7,164 bases of DNA from Deltaproteobacteria bacterium (GCA_026996955.1 JALWJV010000062.1:1-7164), one strand, 5' to 3'. Numbered from the stretch's first letter, positions 1 through 5,974 are shown. The notes: a model not told the origin generated them from the letters alone. Numbers and translations: made by a program.

Positions 1-208
1 TAGGAGCAAGGCTTATTTTAAATTTTAACTGTATTTTCAGATAGATAATTTTAAGGACTTTTTACGAGTCCATCAATATTTATAATACGTGCAAATAAAG
101 GTCTTGAGGAATGTTTTTATATCTTCACTTATCAGGGACTGCGTTGTATATAACTCAGCATCTTTGGCGGATATGCAGAAAATTCCAAAATGGTTCGATA
201 AAGAGCAA
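1..208. other. AT-rich intergenic sequence, no gene recognised
   Basis: No convincing gene is visible on either strand. A short open frame from a GTG at 89 runs into the repeat at 209 and ends inside it. Its peptide matches nothing I recognise, and it may be chance or a remnant of a gene broken by the element. The stretch contains a small inverted repeat, GGACT (55-59) and AGTCC (67-71) around a 7-nt loop, and a TATAAT hexamer at 81-86. No well-spaced -35 box accompanies that hexamer, so I do not call a promoter. Confidence 0.5.
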
Positions 209-222
209 GTATCTATTCAGTG
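209..222 (+). repeat. Outer left arm of repeat copy 1
   Basis: GTATCTATTCAG followed by TG directly abuts the 179-bp core. Its first 12 bases are complementary at 11 of 12 positions to CTGAATAGTTAC at 422-433, on the far side of the core. The same arm, in variant form, abuts the core in the other three copies, so it belongs to the element and not to the local gene. The tetramer CAAG sits at the outer edge of both arms (206-209 and 433-436), a possible but weak insertion scar. Confidence 0.75.
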
Positions 223-401
223 TGGTAAATGGTCTTGTTTTGGAGTGACTCTGAAGAATTTCGTAGTTTTTCTTGGCGAAGCGCAGCCAAAAAATCGCGT
301 CTGTCTGAGCGAGGTACGAGCGAGTTTCGCGATTTTGGCGTAGCGAGCCTTAGAAAAACAAGAAATTATTCACCGGAACGGAAAAACAAGGCCATTTACC
401 A
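223..401 (+). repeat. Palindromic MITE-like element, copy 1 (179-bp core)
   Basis: First of three full-length copies of a 179-bp repeat. It starts TGGTAAATGG and ends with the exact complement CCATTTACCA. The arms (223-299 and 328-401) are complementary in blocks: about 19 bp at the tips, then TGAAKAATTTC, GTTTTTCT and the inner AAAATCGCG/CGCGATTTT (291-299/328-336). They enclose a 28-nt loop in which GAGCGAG occurs twice around GTAC. As RNA or single-stranded DNA it would fold into one long hairpin. It encodes no transposase, so mobility would need enzymes supplied elsewhere. It lies in the glnS leader, about 135 bp before the start codon. An open frame across this copy exists only because a TAA found in copies 2 and 3 is GAA here, so it is not coding. 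Confidence 0.93.
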
Positions 402-421
402 ACCTTCTTAAAGTTAATGCG

Positions 422-433
422 CTGAATAGTTAC
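422..433 (-). repeat. Outer right arm of repeat copy 1
   Basis: CTGAATAGTTAC is the inverted partner of the arm at 209-220. A near-identical block, CTGAACAGTTAC, follows copy 3 at 4302-4313 and also appears near copy 2 at 2508-2519. It marks a probable outer boundary of the repeat unit, making this unit about 225 bp. The 102 bp between here and glnS show no convincing promoter to my eye. Confidence 0.7.
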
Positions 434-535
434 AAGAAGTTACGCTTTATCCATTGGGGCACTCCACAGAGATAGAATAATTAGTAAAATCCTTAATGTT
501 ACAACCAGATAACATCTCAAAAATAAAGCCTGAAT

Positions 536-2278
536 ATGAAAAATACAGAAAAAGCTCCACCTGTTTCAAATTTTATCCGGAATATAATCATAGAGGATAT
601 AAAGGCAAACAAGAATGACGGACGCGTAATAACCCGTTTTCCACCTGAACCCAATGGTTATCTGCACATAGGGCATGCCAAGTCCATAGTGCTTAACTTT
701 GGCCTTGCAAAGGAGTTTGGAGGCAGGTGCCATTTGCGTTTTGATGACACAAATCCCACCAAGGAAGAGGTGGAGTATATCGAGGCCATAAAGGAAGATG
801 TTAAATGGCTGGGTTATGACTGGGGTGAACACCTCTACTTTGCCTCGGACTATTTTGAAAAGCTCTATGAGTATGCCGAGGAGCTTATCCGCAGGGGCAA
901 GGCATTTGTGTGTGATCTGAGCCCTGAGGAGATACGTGAGTACAGGGGGACACTTACCGAACCTGGAAGGGAAAGTCCTTACCGTAACCGTTCGGTTGAG
1001 GAGAACCTTGATCTGTTCCGCCGCATGAGGGCAGGGGAATTCCCTGACGGGAGCAGGACTCTGAGGGCAAAGATAGACATGTCTTCTGGCAATCTGAACA
1101 TGCGGGACCCTGTCATTTACAGGATAATGCACGTTCCTCACCACCGCACAGGTGACAGGTGGTGCATCTATCCCATGTACGATTATACCCACTGCCTGTC
1201 AGATTCCATTGAGGGAATTACCCATTCCATATGTACTCTGGAATTTGAGGACCACCGCCCGCTCTACGACTGGGTGCTTGATCAGCTCCCTGTACCCTGC
1301 CATCCCCAGCAGATAGAGTTTGCCCGTCTCAACTTGACATATACCATAATGAGCAAGCGAAAACTCATGAAACTGGTTGAAACAGGTGTGGTAAGCGGAT
1401 GGGATGACCCCCGCATGCCCACCATCTCAGGCATGAGACGCCGCGGGTATCCTCCGGCGGCAATCAGGCAGTTCTGTGAAAAGATAGGGGTTGCAAAGCG
1501 GGACAGCGTGGTGGATATAGGCCTGCTGGAATTTTGTGTGAGGGATGAGCTTAACCGCACTGCCGACCGTGTGATGGGGGTCCTTAATCCCGTAAAGCTC
1601 ATCATTGAAAACTATCCTGAAGGAGAGTCAGAGGAGCTTGAGGCTGTGAATAATCCTGAGGATCCTTCAGCAGGTACCCGCATGGTTCCATTTTCCAGGG
1701 AGCTTTATATTGAACGGGAAGATTTTATGGAAGACCCTCCCAAGAAGTTTTTCCGCCTTGCTCCAGGCCGTGAGGTCCGGCTCAGGTATGCATATTTTGT
1801 GACCTGCACAGGATTCAAAAAGGACGAAGACGGCAACATTGTTGAGATACGGGCTACCTATGATCCTGCCACCAAGGGCGGAGATTCCCCTGACGGTAGA
1901 AAGGTAAAGGGGACAATTCACTGGGTCTCTGCCCCCCATGCCATAAAGGCCAGGGTGCGTCTCTTTGACAGGCTGTTCTCTGTGCCTGCACCGGAGCGTG
2001 TAAAGGAAGGCGGAGATTTTACAGATTTCCTTAACCCAGACTCTCTTACTGTGCTTGACGGGTGCATGCTTGAGCCCGGGCTTAAGGATGCGGCTCCGGG
2101 TTATGTGTGTCAGTTTGAGAGACGGGGGTATTTTGTGGTTGATGAAAAGGATTTCGTTCCCGGCAGCCCCGTATTTAACAGGATTGTCTCCCTCAGGGAT
2201 TCCTGGGCCCGTATTGAGAAACAGCGGCAGCAGGAGGAGGCCCGAAAGAATAAGCAGAAGTCAGGACGGAAAAGATAA
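536..2278 (+). CDS. glnS: Glutaminyl-tRNA synthetase (GlnRS)
   Basis: Class Ib aminoacyl-tRNA synthetase that attaches glutamine to tRNA-Gln in the cytoplasm using ATP. The 580-residue product follows E. coli GlnRS throughout. FPPEPNGYLHIGHAKS carries the HIGH signature at residues 44-47, FDDTNP (69-74) and IYPMYD (211-216) line the amino-acid pocket, and MSKRK (272-276) is the KMSKS-loop equivalent. The two-part beta-barrel anticodon-binding region follows, including DGRKVKGTIHWVSA near 453-466. The protein is about 26 residues longer than the E. coli enzyme, with a charged Lys/Arg/Gln-rich C-terminal tail from about residue 561. A TAA only 12 bases upstream in frame fixes the ATG at 536 as the first possible ATG start, and the N-terminus aligns with the family. 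No Shine-Dalgarno sequence is visible, only A-rich sequence. A repeat copy lies on each side of the gene. Confidence 0.97.
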   Translation: MKNTEKAPPVSNFIRNIIIEDIKANKNDGRVITRFPPEPNGYLHIGHAKSIVLNFGLAKEFGGRCHLRFDDTNPTKEEVEYIEAIKEDVKWLGYDWGEHLYFASDYFEKLYEYAEELIRRGKAFVCDLSPEEIREYRGTLTEPGRESPYRNRSVEENLDLFRRMRAGEFPDGSRTLRAKIDMSSGNLNMRDPVIYRIMHVPHHRTGDRWCIYPMYDYTHCLSDSIEGITHSICTLEFEDHRPLYDWVLDQLPVPCHPQQIEFARLNLTYTIMSKRKLMKLVETGVVSGWDDPRMPTISGMRRRGYPPAAIRQFCEKIGVAKRDSVVDIGLLEFCVRDELNRTADRVMGVLNPVKLIIENYPEGESEELEAVNNPEDPSAGTRMVPFSRELYIEREDFMEDPPKKFFRLAPGREVRLRYAYFVTCTGFKKDEDGNIVEIRATYDPATKGGDSPDGRKVKGTIHWVSAPHAIKARVRLFDRLFSVPAPERVKEGGDFTDFLNPDSLTVLDGCMLEPGLKDAAPGYVCQFERRGYFVVDEKDFVPGSPVFNRIVSLRDSWARIEKQRQQEEARKNKQKSGRKR

Positions 2279-2292
2279 TGTTATGTTAATGT

Positions 2293-2471
2293 TGGTAAAT
2301 GGTCTTGTTTTTCCGCTCCAGTGAATAATTTCTTGTTTTTCTAAGGCTCACTACGCCAAAATCGCGAAACTCGCTCGTACCTCGCTCAGACAGACGCGAT
2401 TTTATGGCTGCGCTTCGCCAAGAAAAACTACGAAATTATTCAGAGTCACTCCAAAACAAGACCATTTACCA
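2293..2471 (-). repeat. Palindromic MITE-like element, copy 2 (inverted, 179-bp core)
   Basis: Full-length copy in the opposite orientation to copies 1 and 3, with exactly the same 179-bp length. By eye its reverse complement differs from copy 1 at about six positions. The inner stem is at 2358-2366 and 2395-2403. It fills most of the 262-bp spacer between glnS and gltX, beginning 15 bp after the glnS stop codon. If the two synthetase genes share a transcript, this copy would form a long hairpin within it. No U-tract follows the stem, so it does not look like an intrinsic terminator. Its left flank keeps only a short part of the distal region seen in copy 3, so the outer unit seems shortened beside glnS. 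Confidence 0.93.
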
Positions 2472-2485
2472 CGCTCAATAGACAC
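2472..2485 (-). repeat. Outer arm of repeat copy 2
   Basis: Read on the minus strand this is GTGTCTATTGAGCG, matching the arm beside copy 1 at 11 of 14 positions and abutting the core in the same way. It lies to the right of the core because copy 2 is inverted, which shows that this arm moves with the element. Confidence 0.65.
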
Positions 2486-2490
2486 GAAAT

Positions 2491-2519
2491 GTAATTATTC
2501 AGAAACGCTGAACAGTTAC
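2491..2519 (+). repeat. Short inverted repeat related to the outer arms, just before gltX
   Basis: GTAATTATTCAG (2491-2502) and CTGAACAGTTAC (2508-2519) form an imperfect stem, with 10 of 12 positions complementary, around the 5-nt loop AAACG. Both halves are the same sequences that form the outer arms of copies 1 and 3, here brought together with no core between them. The structure ends 5 nt before the gltX ribosome binding site, so it could influence gltX translation. It may be an empty, collapsed or ancestral form of the outer repeat. Confidence 0.6.
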
Positions 2520-2524
2520 AAGCG

Positions 2525-2530
2525 AAAGGA
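2525..2530 (+). promoter_or_regulatory. Ribosome binding site of gltX
   Basis: AAAGGA lies 10 nt before the ATG at 2541 and supports that start. It sits just after the stem-loop at 2491-2519. Confidence 0.65.
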
Positions 2531-2540
2531 ATAAACAGTA

Positions 2541-4031
2541 ATGTCTGAAGTACGACTTAGATTTCCACCGAGCCCCACGGGATATCTCCACATAGGCGGG
2601 GCAAGGACCGCAATTTATAACTGGCTTTATGCCAGAAAGCATAATGGCAAACTGATATTGCGTATAGAAGATACAGATGCCGAACGCTCCACAGAGGAGT
2701 CCATAAAGGGGATTATTGAGGGGCTTGAGTGGCTTGGAATTGACTGGGACGAAGGACCATATTTCCAGACCCAGTATGCAGATGAACATGTGGAGGCTGC
2801 CAGAAAGCTCCTTGAAACAGGCAAGGCATACAAGTGCTTCTGCACAAAGGAGGAGCTTGATGCCAAGAGGGAGGCAGCGCTAAAGGCCAAGCAGGATATA
2901 AAGTATGATGGCACCTGCCGCAACCTGACCCCTGAGCAGGTGGCTGAAAAGGAGGCTGCGGGCCTTCCCTATGTAATACGTTTCAAAACCCCCCATAGAG
3001 AGGGGGTAATAGGCTATGACGACAAGGTCCTTGGGCGTATTGAGAAACCGTGGAGCGCAATGGAGGACTTTGTGATTGTGCGTTCAAACGGTAAGCCCCT
3101 GTACCTTCTCTGCAACGTGGTTGATGATATCAGGGACCGGATTACCCACATAATCAGGGGGCAGGATCACATGACCAACACCATTCGGCAGATCCTGATC
3201 TATGAGGCCCTTGGTGCCAGGGCCCCTGTCTTTGCCCACATGCCCCTCACCCTTGACCTTAAAAAGGCAAAGATATCAAAGCGCAGTCATGGAGAGATAG
3301 TGGCTGTCCAGTTTTACAGGGATCACGGTTTTATCCCCTGGGCACTGGTGAATTTCCTTGTGCTTCTGGGGTGGTCTCCGGGAACTGACCAGGAGATATT
3401 CAGCAAGGAGGAGTTGATTGAGGCATTTGAAATAGAGCGCATCAACAAGTCCAACTCCATATTCAACTACCGCAAGGGGGACCCGAAGTTCTTTACTGAC
3501 CCAAAGGCAATCAATATCAATGCCCATTATCTGCGCACAATGCCTATTGAGGAAATAGCCGAGCTTGCCAGGCCGTTTTTTGAAAAGGCCGGGATCTGGG
3601 ACCCTGCATTTGAGGGAGAACGAAGGGAATGGTTCCTGAAGGTCCTTGATATGACCCGGGAGCGTTTTCATACCCTGGTTGATTTTACCACAGAGGGCAG
3701 GGCATGGTTTTCTGATGATTATGAGTTTGACCCAAAGGCCCTTAAAAAGAATGTTTACAAGCATGAGGAACTGCGGGAATGGCTCCCTGCCCTTGCGGAT
3801 ATTCTGGAAGGCACAGAGCCCTGGAATGCTGAAAATCTCGAGCAGGTGCTTAGGGATTATGCAGCCTCTGTGGACAGAAAGCCCGGCGTTATAATTAATG
3901 CCATGCGTGCGGTTATCACGGGACAGATAAAGGGGCCAAGCATGTTTGAGGTGCTTGAGGTGCTTGGAAAGGATGTCTGCATCAGGCGGCTCAGGGAGAA
4001 GACCCCGAAGATATTTGAGATGAAGGAATAA
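2541..4031 (+). CDS. gltX: Glutamyl-tRNA synthetase (GluRS)
   Basis: Class Ib synthetase charging tRNA-Glu with glutamate in the cytoplasm. Its product feeds translation and, where glutamyl-tRNA reductase is present, tetrapyrrole synthesis. The 496-residue protein is slightly longer than E. coli GluRS (471). RFPPSPTGYLHIGGARTA carries the HIGH-type motif HIGG at 17-20. RIEDTDAERS (41-50) is the conserved strand after the first Rossmann element. C99, C101, Y122 and C126 reproduce the CxC...YxxxC zinc site known in E. coli GluRS. IIRGQDHMTNT is at 204-214, and KISKRSHG (244-251) is the KMSKS loop. The rest is the alpha-helical anticodon-binding domain. The MSEVRLRFPP start and the upstream AAAGGA fix the ATG. 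With GlnRS encoded next door, direct Gln-tRNA charging is available. Whether this GluRS also mischarges tRNA-Gln cannot be judged here. Confidence 0.97.
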   Translation: MSEVRLRFPPSPTGYLHIGGARTAIYNWLYARKHNGKLILRIEDTDAERSTEESIKGIIEGLEWLGIDWDEGPYFQTQYADEHVEAARKLLETGKAYKCFCTKEELDAKREAALKAKQDIKYDGTCRNLTPEQVAEKEAAGLPYVIRFKTPHREGVIGYDDKVLGRIEKPWSAMEDFVIVRSNGKPLYLLCNVVDDIRDRITHIIRGQDHMTNTIRQILIYEALGARAPVFAHMPLTLDLKKAKISKRSHGEIVAVQFYRDHGFIPWALVNFLVLLGWSPGTDQEIFSKEELIEAFEIERINKSNSIFNYRKGDPKFFTDPKAININAHYLRTMPIEEIAELARPFFEKAGIWDPAFEGERREWFLKVLDMTRERFHTLVDFTTEGRAWFSDDYEFDPKALKKNVYKHEELREWLPALADILEGTEPWNAENLEQVLRDYAASVDRKPGVIINAMRAVITGQIKGPSMFEVLEVLGKDVCIRRLREKTPKIFEMKE

Positions 4032-4065
4032 ACCGGGTCTCTGTCCCGCAAGTGCTCATTATAAA

Positions 4066-4074
4066 CGACCTGGA
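4066..4074 (+). repeat. Left copy of 9-bp direct repeat flanking repeat copy 3
   Basis: CGACCTGGA directly precedes the outer arm TATCTATT of copy 3. The identical nonamer occurs at 4314-4322, directly after the opposite outer arm ending in AGTTAC. This is what a target-site duplication made on insertion would look like, and it sets the outer element boundaries at about 4075-4313. Confidence 0.6.
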
Positions 4075-4090
4075 TATCTATTATTCATCG

Positions 4091-4269
4091 TGGTAAATGG
4101 TCTTTTTTTGGAGTGACTCTGAATAATTTCGTAGTTTTTCTTGGCGAAGCGCAGCCATAAAATCGCGTCTGTCTGAGCGAAGTATGAGCGAGTTTCGCGA
4201 TTTTGGCGAAGTAAGCCTTAGAAAAACAGGAAATTATTCACTGGAACGGAAAAACAAGACCATTTACCA
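4091..4269 (+). repeat. Palindromic MITE-like element, copy 3 (179-bp core)
   Basis: Third full-length copy, in the same orientation as copy 1 and again exactly 179 bp, with stems 4091-4167 and 4196-4269 and inner stem 4159-4167/4196-4204. By eye it differs from copy 2 at about seven positions, several of them G/A or C/T changes in the loop. It sits between the convergent genes gltX and yajC. The outer unit is about 239 bp (4075-4313): TATCTATT on the left and CTGAACAGTTAC (4302-4313) on the right, bracketed by CGACCTGGA direct repeats. The right-hand spacer between core and arm is 12 bp longer than in copy 1. A 7-bp direct repeat TTCATCG (4084-4090 and 4273-4279) also brackets the core more tightly. 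Confidence 0.93.
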
Positions 4270-4301
4270 ACCTTCATCGACATAACATCATTGTTAATGC
4301 A

Positions 4302-4313
4302 CTGAACAGTTAC
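4302..4313 (-). repeat. Outer right arm of repeat copy 3
   Basis: CTGAACAGTTAC matches the arm after copy 1 at 11 of 12 positions. Its outer end is directly followed by the second CGACCTGGA. Confidence 0.7.
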
Positions 4314-4322
4314 CGACCTGGA
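4314..4322 (+). repeat. Right copy of 9-bp direct repeat flanking repeat copy 3
   Basis: CGACCTGGA is identical to 4066-4074, 239 bp apart edge to edge. It lies a few bases before the terminator hairpin, so the element appears to have inserted close beside, but not into, the terminator. Confidence 0.6.
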
Positions 4323-4327
4323 AACAA

Positions 4328-4362
4328 AAAAAGCCTGGGCTTTGAAAAGACCCAGGCTTTTT
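4328..4362. terminator. Bidirectional Rho-independent terminator between gltX and yajC
   Basis: The 12-bp stem AAAAAGCCTGGG (4328-4339) pairs perfectly with CCCAGGCTTTTT (4351-4362) around an 11-nt loop that can pair a little further inside. Leftward transcripts from yajC meet a run of seven Ts after the GC stem (seven As at 4326-4332 on the plus strand). Rightward transcripts from gltX meet five Ts. It lies 31 bp beyond the yajC stop and about 300 bp beyond the gltX stop, so it most naturally ends the mpl-tgt-yajC transcript and can also stop readthrough from gltX. Confidence 0.92.
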
Positions 4363-4393
4363 CCCTTCTGTATCCTACAGATCAGCAGGAAGC

Positions 4394-4765
4394 TCAGCCA
4401 ATGCTGCCCTTCTTGCCTTTTTTGTCCTTGTCACCGGTAACAGGTTTTCCTGCTATCTGGTTTCTTACCACCTTGATTCTTACCTTGTCAGCAACTTCAA
4501 GCGTAACAACGTCGTCTGTAATGCCGGTGATCCTGCCGATAATGCCTCCGCTTGTCACCACTTCAGTGCCCTTCTGCAGGTTGTTAATAAACTCCTGGTG
4601 CTGTTTCTGTTTTTTCTGCTGGGGGCGTATCAGCAGGAAATAGAAGATACCAAAGATCAGGATCAGGGGCAGAAAGGCAGTAAGCGGGTCTCCGCCGCCC
4701 TGCGCTCCTCCTGGGGGTGGACCCATTGCCCATGCTTCTGATATGAGAAAGTTCAGTGAGATCAT
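4394..4765 (-). CDS. yajC: YajC, preprotein translocase accessory subunit
   Basis: Small inner-membrane protein that associates with SecDF and the SecYEG translocon in bacteria; its exact role is minor or unclear. The 123 residues show the family pattern. A short Gly/Pro-rich N-terminus is followed by one hydrophobic segment at about 29-46 (FLPLILIFGIFYFLLI), then the signature RPQQKKQKQ (47-55) and a compact beta-rich domain with GTEVVTSGGIIGRI at 66-79. The C-terminal tail is rich in Lys and Gly. A strong ribosome binding site selects the ATG at 4765. The gene follows tgt by 34 bp, a common tgt-yajC arrangement. Unusually, secD and secF do not come next: a terminator ends the transcript. 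Confidence 0.95.
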   Translation of the reverse strand: MISLNFLISEAWAMGPPPGGAQGGGDPLTAFLPLILIFGIFYFLLIRPQQKKQKQHQEFINNLQKGTEVVTSGGIIGRITGITDDVVTLEVADKVRIKVVRNQIAGKPVTGDKDKKGKKGSIG

Positions 4766-4775
4766 TGTCGTGTTT

Positions 4776-4782
4776 CCTCCTT
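4776..4782 (-). promoter_or_regulatory. Strong ribosome binding site of yajC
   Basis: On the minus strand AAGGAGG lies 10 nt before the ATG. It decides the start at 4765 over the internal Met at residue 14. It is the only near-perfect Shine-Dalgarno sequence in the window. Confidence 0.85.
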
Positions 4783-4799
4783 AGAATATGTTTAACTGT

Positions 4800-5909
4800 T
4801 TATTCTTCTGTCCGCGCACTCATAAAATCCCTGTAAAATTCGGCAAATTTAGCTTCTGCAAGGGCCTTTCTTATCTGTTTCATCAGGTTGAGATAGAAGT
4901 GCAGATTATGGATAGTATTAAGGCGGTATGCAAGAAGCTCCCGGGCAATAAAAAGGTGCCTGAGATAAGCCCTTGAAAAGTTCCTGCATGTATAGCAGTG
5001 GCATTTTTCATCCACAGGGGCAGGATCTTCTGCATGACAGGCATTCTTTATAACAATGTGTCCGGTAGAAGTAAAGAGCATGCCATTTCTGGCGTTCCGG
5101 GTAGGCATGACACAGTCAAACATATCCACTCCCCGTGCCACCCCATTGACTATATCCTCCGGTGTTCCTACTCCCATGACATAGACAGGGTATTTTTCAG
5201 GGATAAGGGGTCTTGAGACTTCTATCATCTCAAACAGCATCTCCTTTGGCTCTCCCACGCTGAGTCCGCCAAGTGCGATGCCGTCAAAGCCCATGCTGCA
5301 CAGTTCCTCTGTGTGCCTGGCCCTCAAATTTCTGTCCATGCCTCCCTGAACAATGGGGAACAGCAGGAGTTCAGGCCGGGTGCGGGCATCAAGGCAGCGT
5401 TTAGCCCACCTTGTTGTAAGGGCAGTTGATTCCCTGACCTCCTTTTCGGATGCCGGGTATGGAATGCACGTGTCAAGGCACATCATTATGTCCGAGCCCA
5501 GGCTCTCCTGGATTTCAATGGCAAGCTCAGGGGTCAACTCGTGGAGGGAGCCGTCAATGTGGGAGCGGAAAACAGCGCCTTCCTCCTGAATCTTTCTGAA
5601 CTGTGCCAGGCTGAATACCTGGAAGCCTCCGCTGTCAGTGAGAATCGGGCCGTTCCATGCCATGAACCTGTGGAGGCCGCCAAGCCGCTCTATGAGTTTA
5701 TGACCGGGCCTGAGGTAGAGGTGATAGGTGTTTCCCAGTATTATCTGTGCCCCCATGTCCATCAACTCTTCGGGACACACGGACTTTACAGTGGCCTGGG
5801 TGCCCACAGGCATGAATGCCGGGGTGTCAAATGCACCGTGGTGGGTATGGACCCTGCCAAGACGGGCCGAGGTGGACGGGCAGGATGTGATGTGTTCAAA
5901 AACAGGCAT
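4800..5909 (-). CDS. tgt: tRNA-guanine transglycosylase (queuine tRNA-ribosyltransferase)
   Basis: Exchanges guanine-34 in the anticodon of tRNA-Asp, -Asn, -His and -Tyr for preQ1, the base-insertion step of queuosine synthesis. The 369-residue TIM-barrel protein has the family landmarks. DTPAFMPVGT is near 28-37. DSGGFQVFS (92-100) contains the active-site Asp92. VQGG (187-190) and ALGGLSVGE (212-220) follow. FDCVMPTRNARNG (264-276) contains the probable nucleophile Asp265. C303, C305, C308 and H334 form the zinc site, the last in the IHNLHFYLNLM segment. Length matches the family (E. coli 375). The start fits the family N-terminus, but no Shine-Dalgarno sequence is visible: the leader is A/T-rich and partly made of the outer arm of a truncated repeat. 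It lies 67 bp after mpl and 34 bp before yajC, probably in one transcript. Confidence 0.97.
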   Translation of the reverse strand: MPVFEHITSCPSTSARLGRVHTHHGAFDTPAFMPVGTQATVKSVCPEELMDMGAQIILGNTYHLYLRPGHKLIERLGGLHRFMAWNGPILTDSGGFQVFSLAQFRKIQEEGAVFRSHIDGSLHELTPELAIEIQESLGSDIMMCLDTCIPYPASEKEVRESTALTTRWAKRCLDARTRPELLLFPIVQGGMDRNLRARHTEELCSMGFDGIALGGLSVGEPKEMLFEMIEVSRPLIPEKYPVYVMGVGTPEDIVNGVARGVDMFDCVMPTRNARNGMLFTSTGHIVIKNACHAEDPAPVDEKCHCYTCRNFSRAYLRHLFIARELLAYRLNTIHNLHFYLNLMKQIRKALAEAKFAEFYRDFMSARTEE

Positions 5910-5918
5910 AAACTTTTA

Positions 5919-5974
5919 GTATCTATTAAGATAGTAAATGGTCTTGTTTTGGAGTGACTTTGGAGAATTTCGTA
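5919..5974 (+). repeat. Truncated repeat copy 4 between mpl and tgt
   Basis: The outer arm GTATCTATT (5919-5927) is followed by the first 43 bases of the core (5932-5974), from TAGTAAATGG through the TTTCGTA block. The match stops there, only 2 bp before the mpl stop codon at 5977-5979, and the remaining 136 bp of core are missing. It differs from copy 1 by about three substitutions within the 43 bases. The fragment makes up nearly all of the 67-bp mpl-tgt gap and so supplies most of the tgt leader. Without its second arm it cannot form the long hairpin. Confidence 0.85.

Noticed and set aside
89..343. Open frame from a GTG, half before and half inside repeat copy 1
   Set aside because: No recognisable protein, no ribosome binding site, and the second half is repeat sequence. 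A gene remnant disrupted by the element cannot be excluded.
229..411. Open frame of about 60 codons across repeat copy 1
   Set aside because: It lies almost wholly inside the non-coding palindrome. The frame is open only because a TAA found in copies 2 and 3 is GAA here, and there is no ribosome binding site.
450..495. Possible glnS promoter with a TAGAAT-like -10 at 473-478
   Set aside because: No -35 hexamer at suitable spacing; the nearest candidate, TTGGGG at 454-459, is only 13 bp away.
566..1192. Long open frame on the minus strand inside glnS
   Set aside because: It is the antisense shadow of a clearly identified glnS gene, and its product shows no family features.
3276..3764. Open frame on the minus strand inside gltX
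   Set aside because: Shadow of gltX, with no domain or start signal.
4034..4048. CGGG/CCCG small inverted repeat after gltX as a gltX terminator
   Set aside because: Only 4 bp of stem and no following T-run. The strong hairpin at 4328-4362 is a far better terminator.
223..4269. Repeats as a CRISPR array
   Set aside because: The units are 179 bp, about 2 kb apart, separated by genes and in mixed orientation, unlike short regular direct repeats with spacers.
5541..5957. Open frame on the plus strand over the tgt start and truncated repeat
   Set aside because: Opposite-strand shadow of tgt running into the repeat fragment; no supporting signal.
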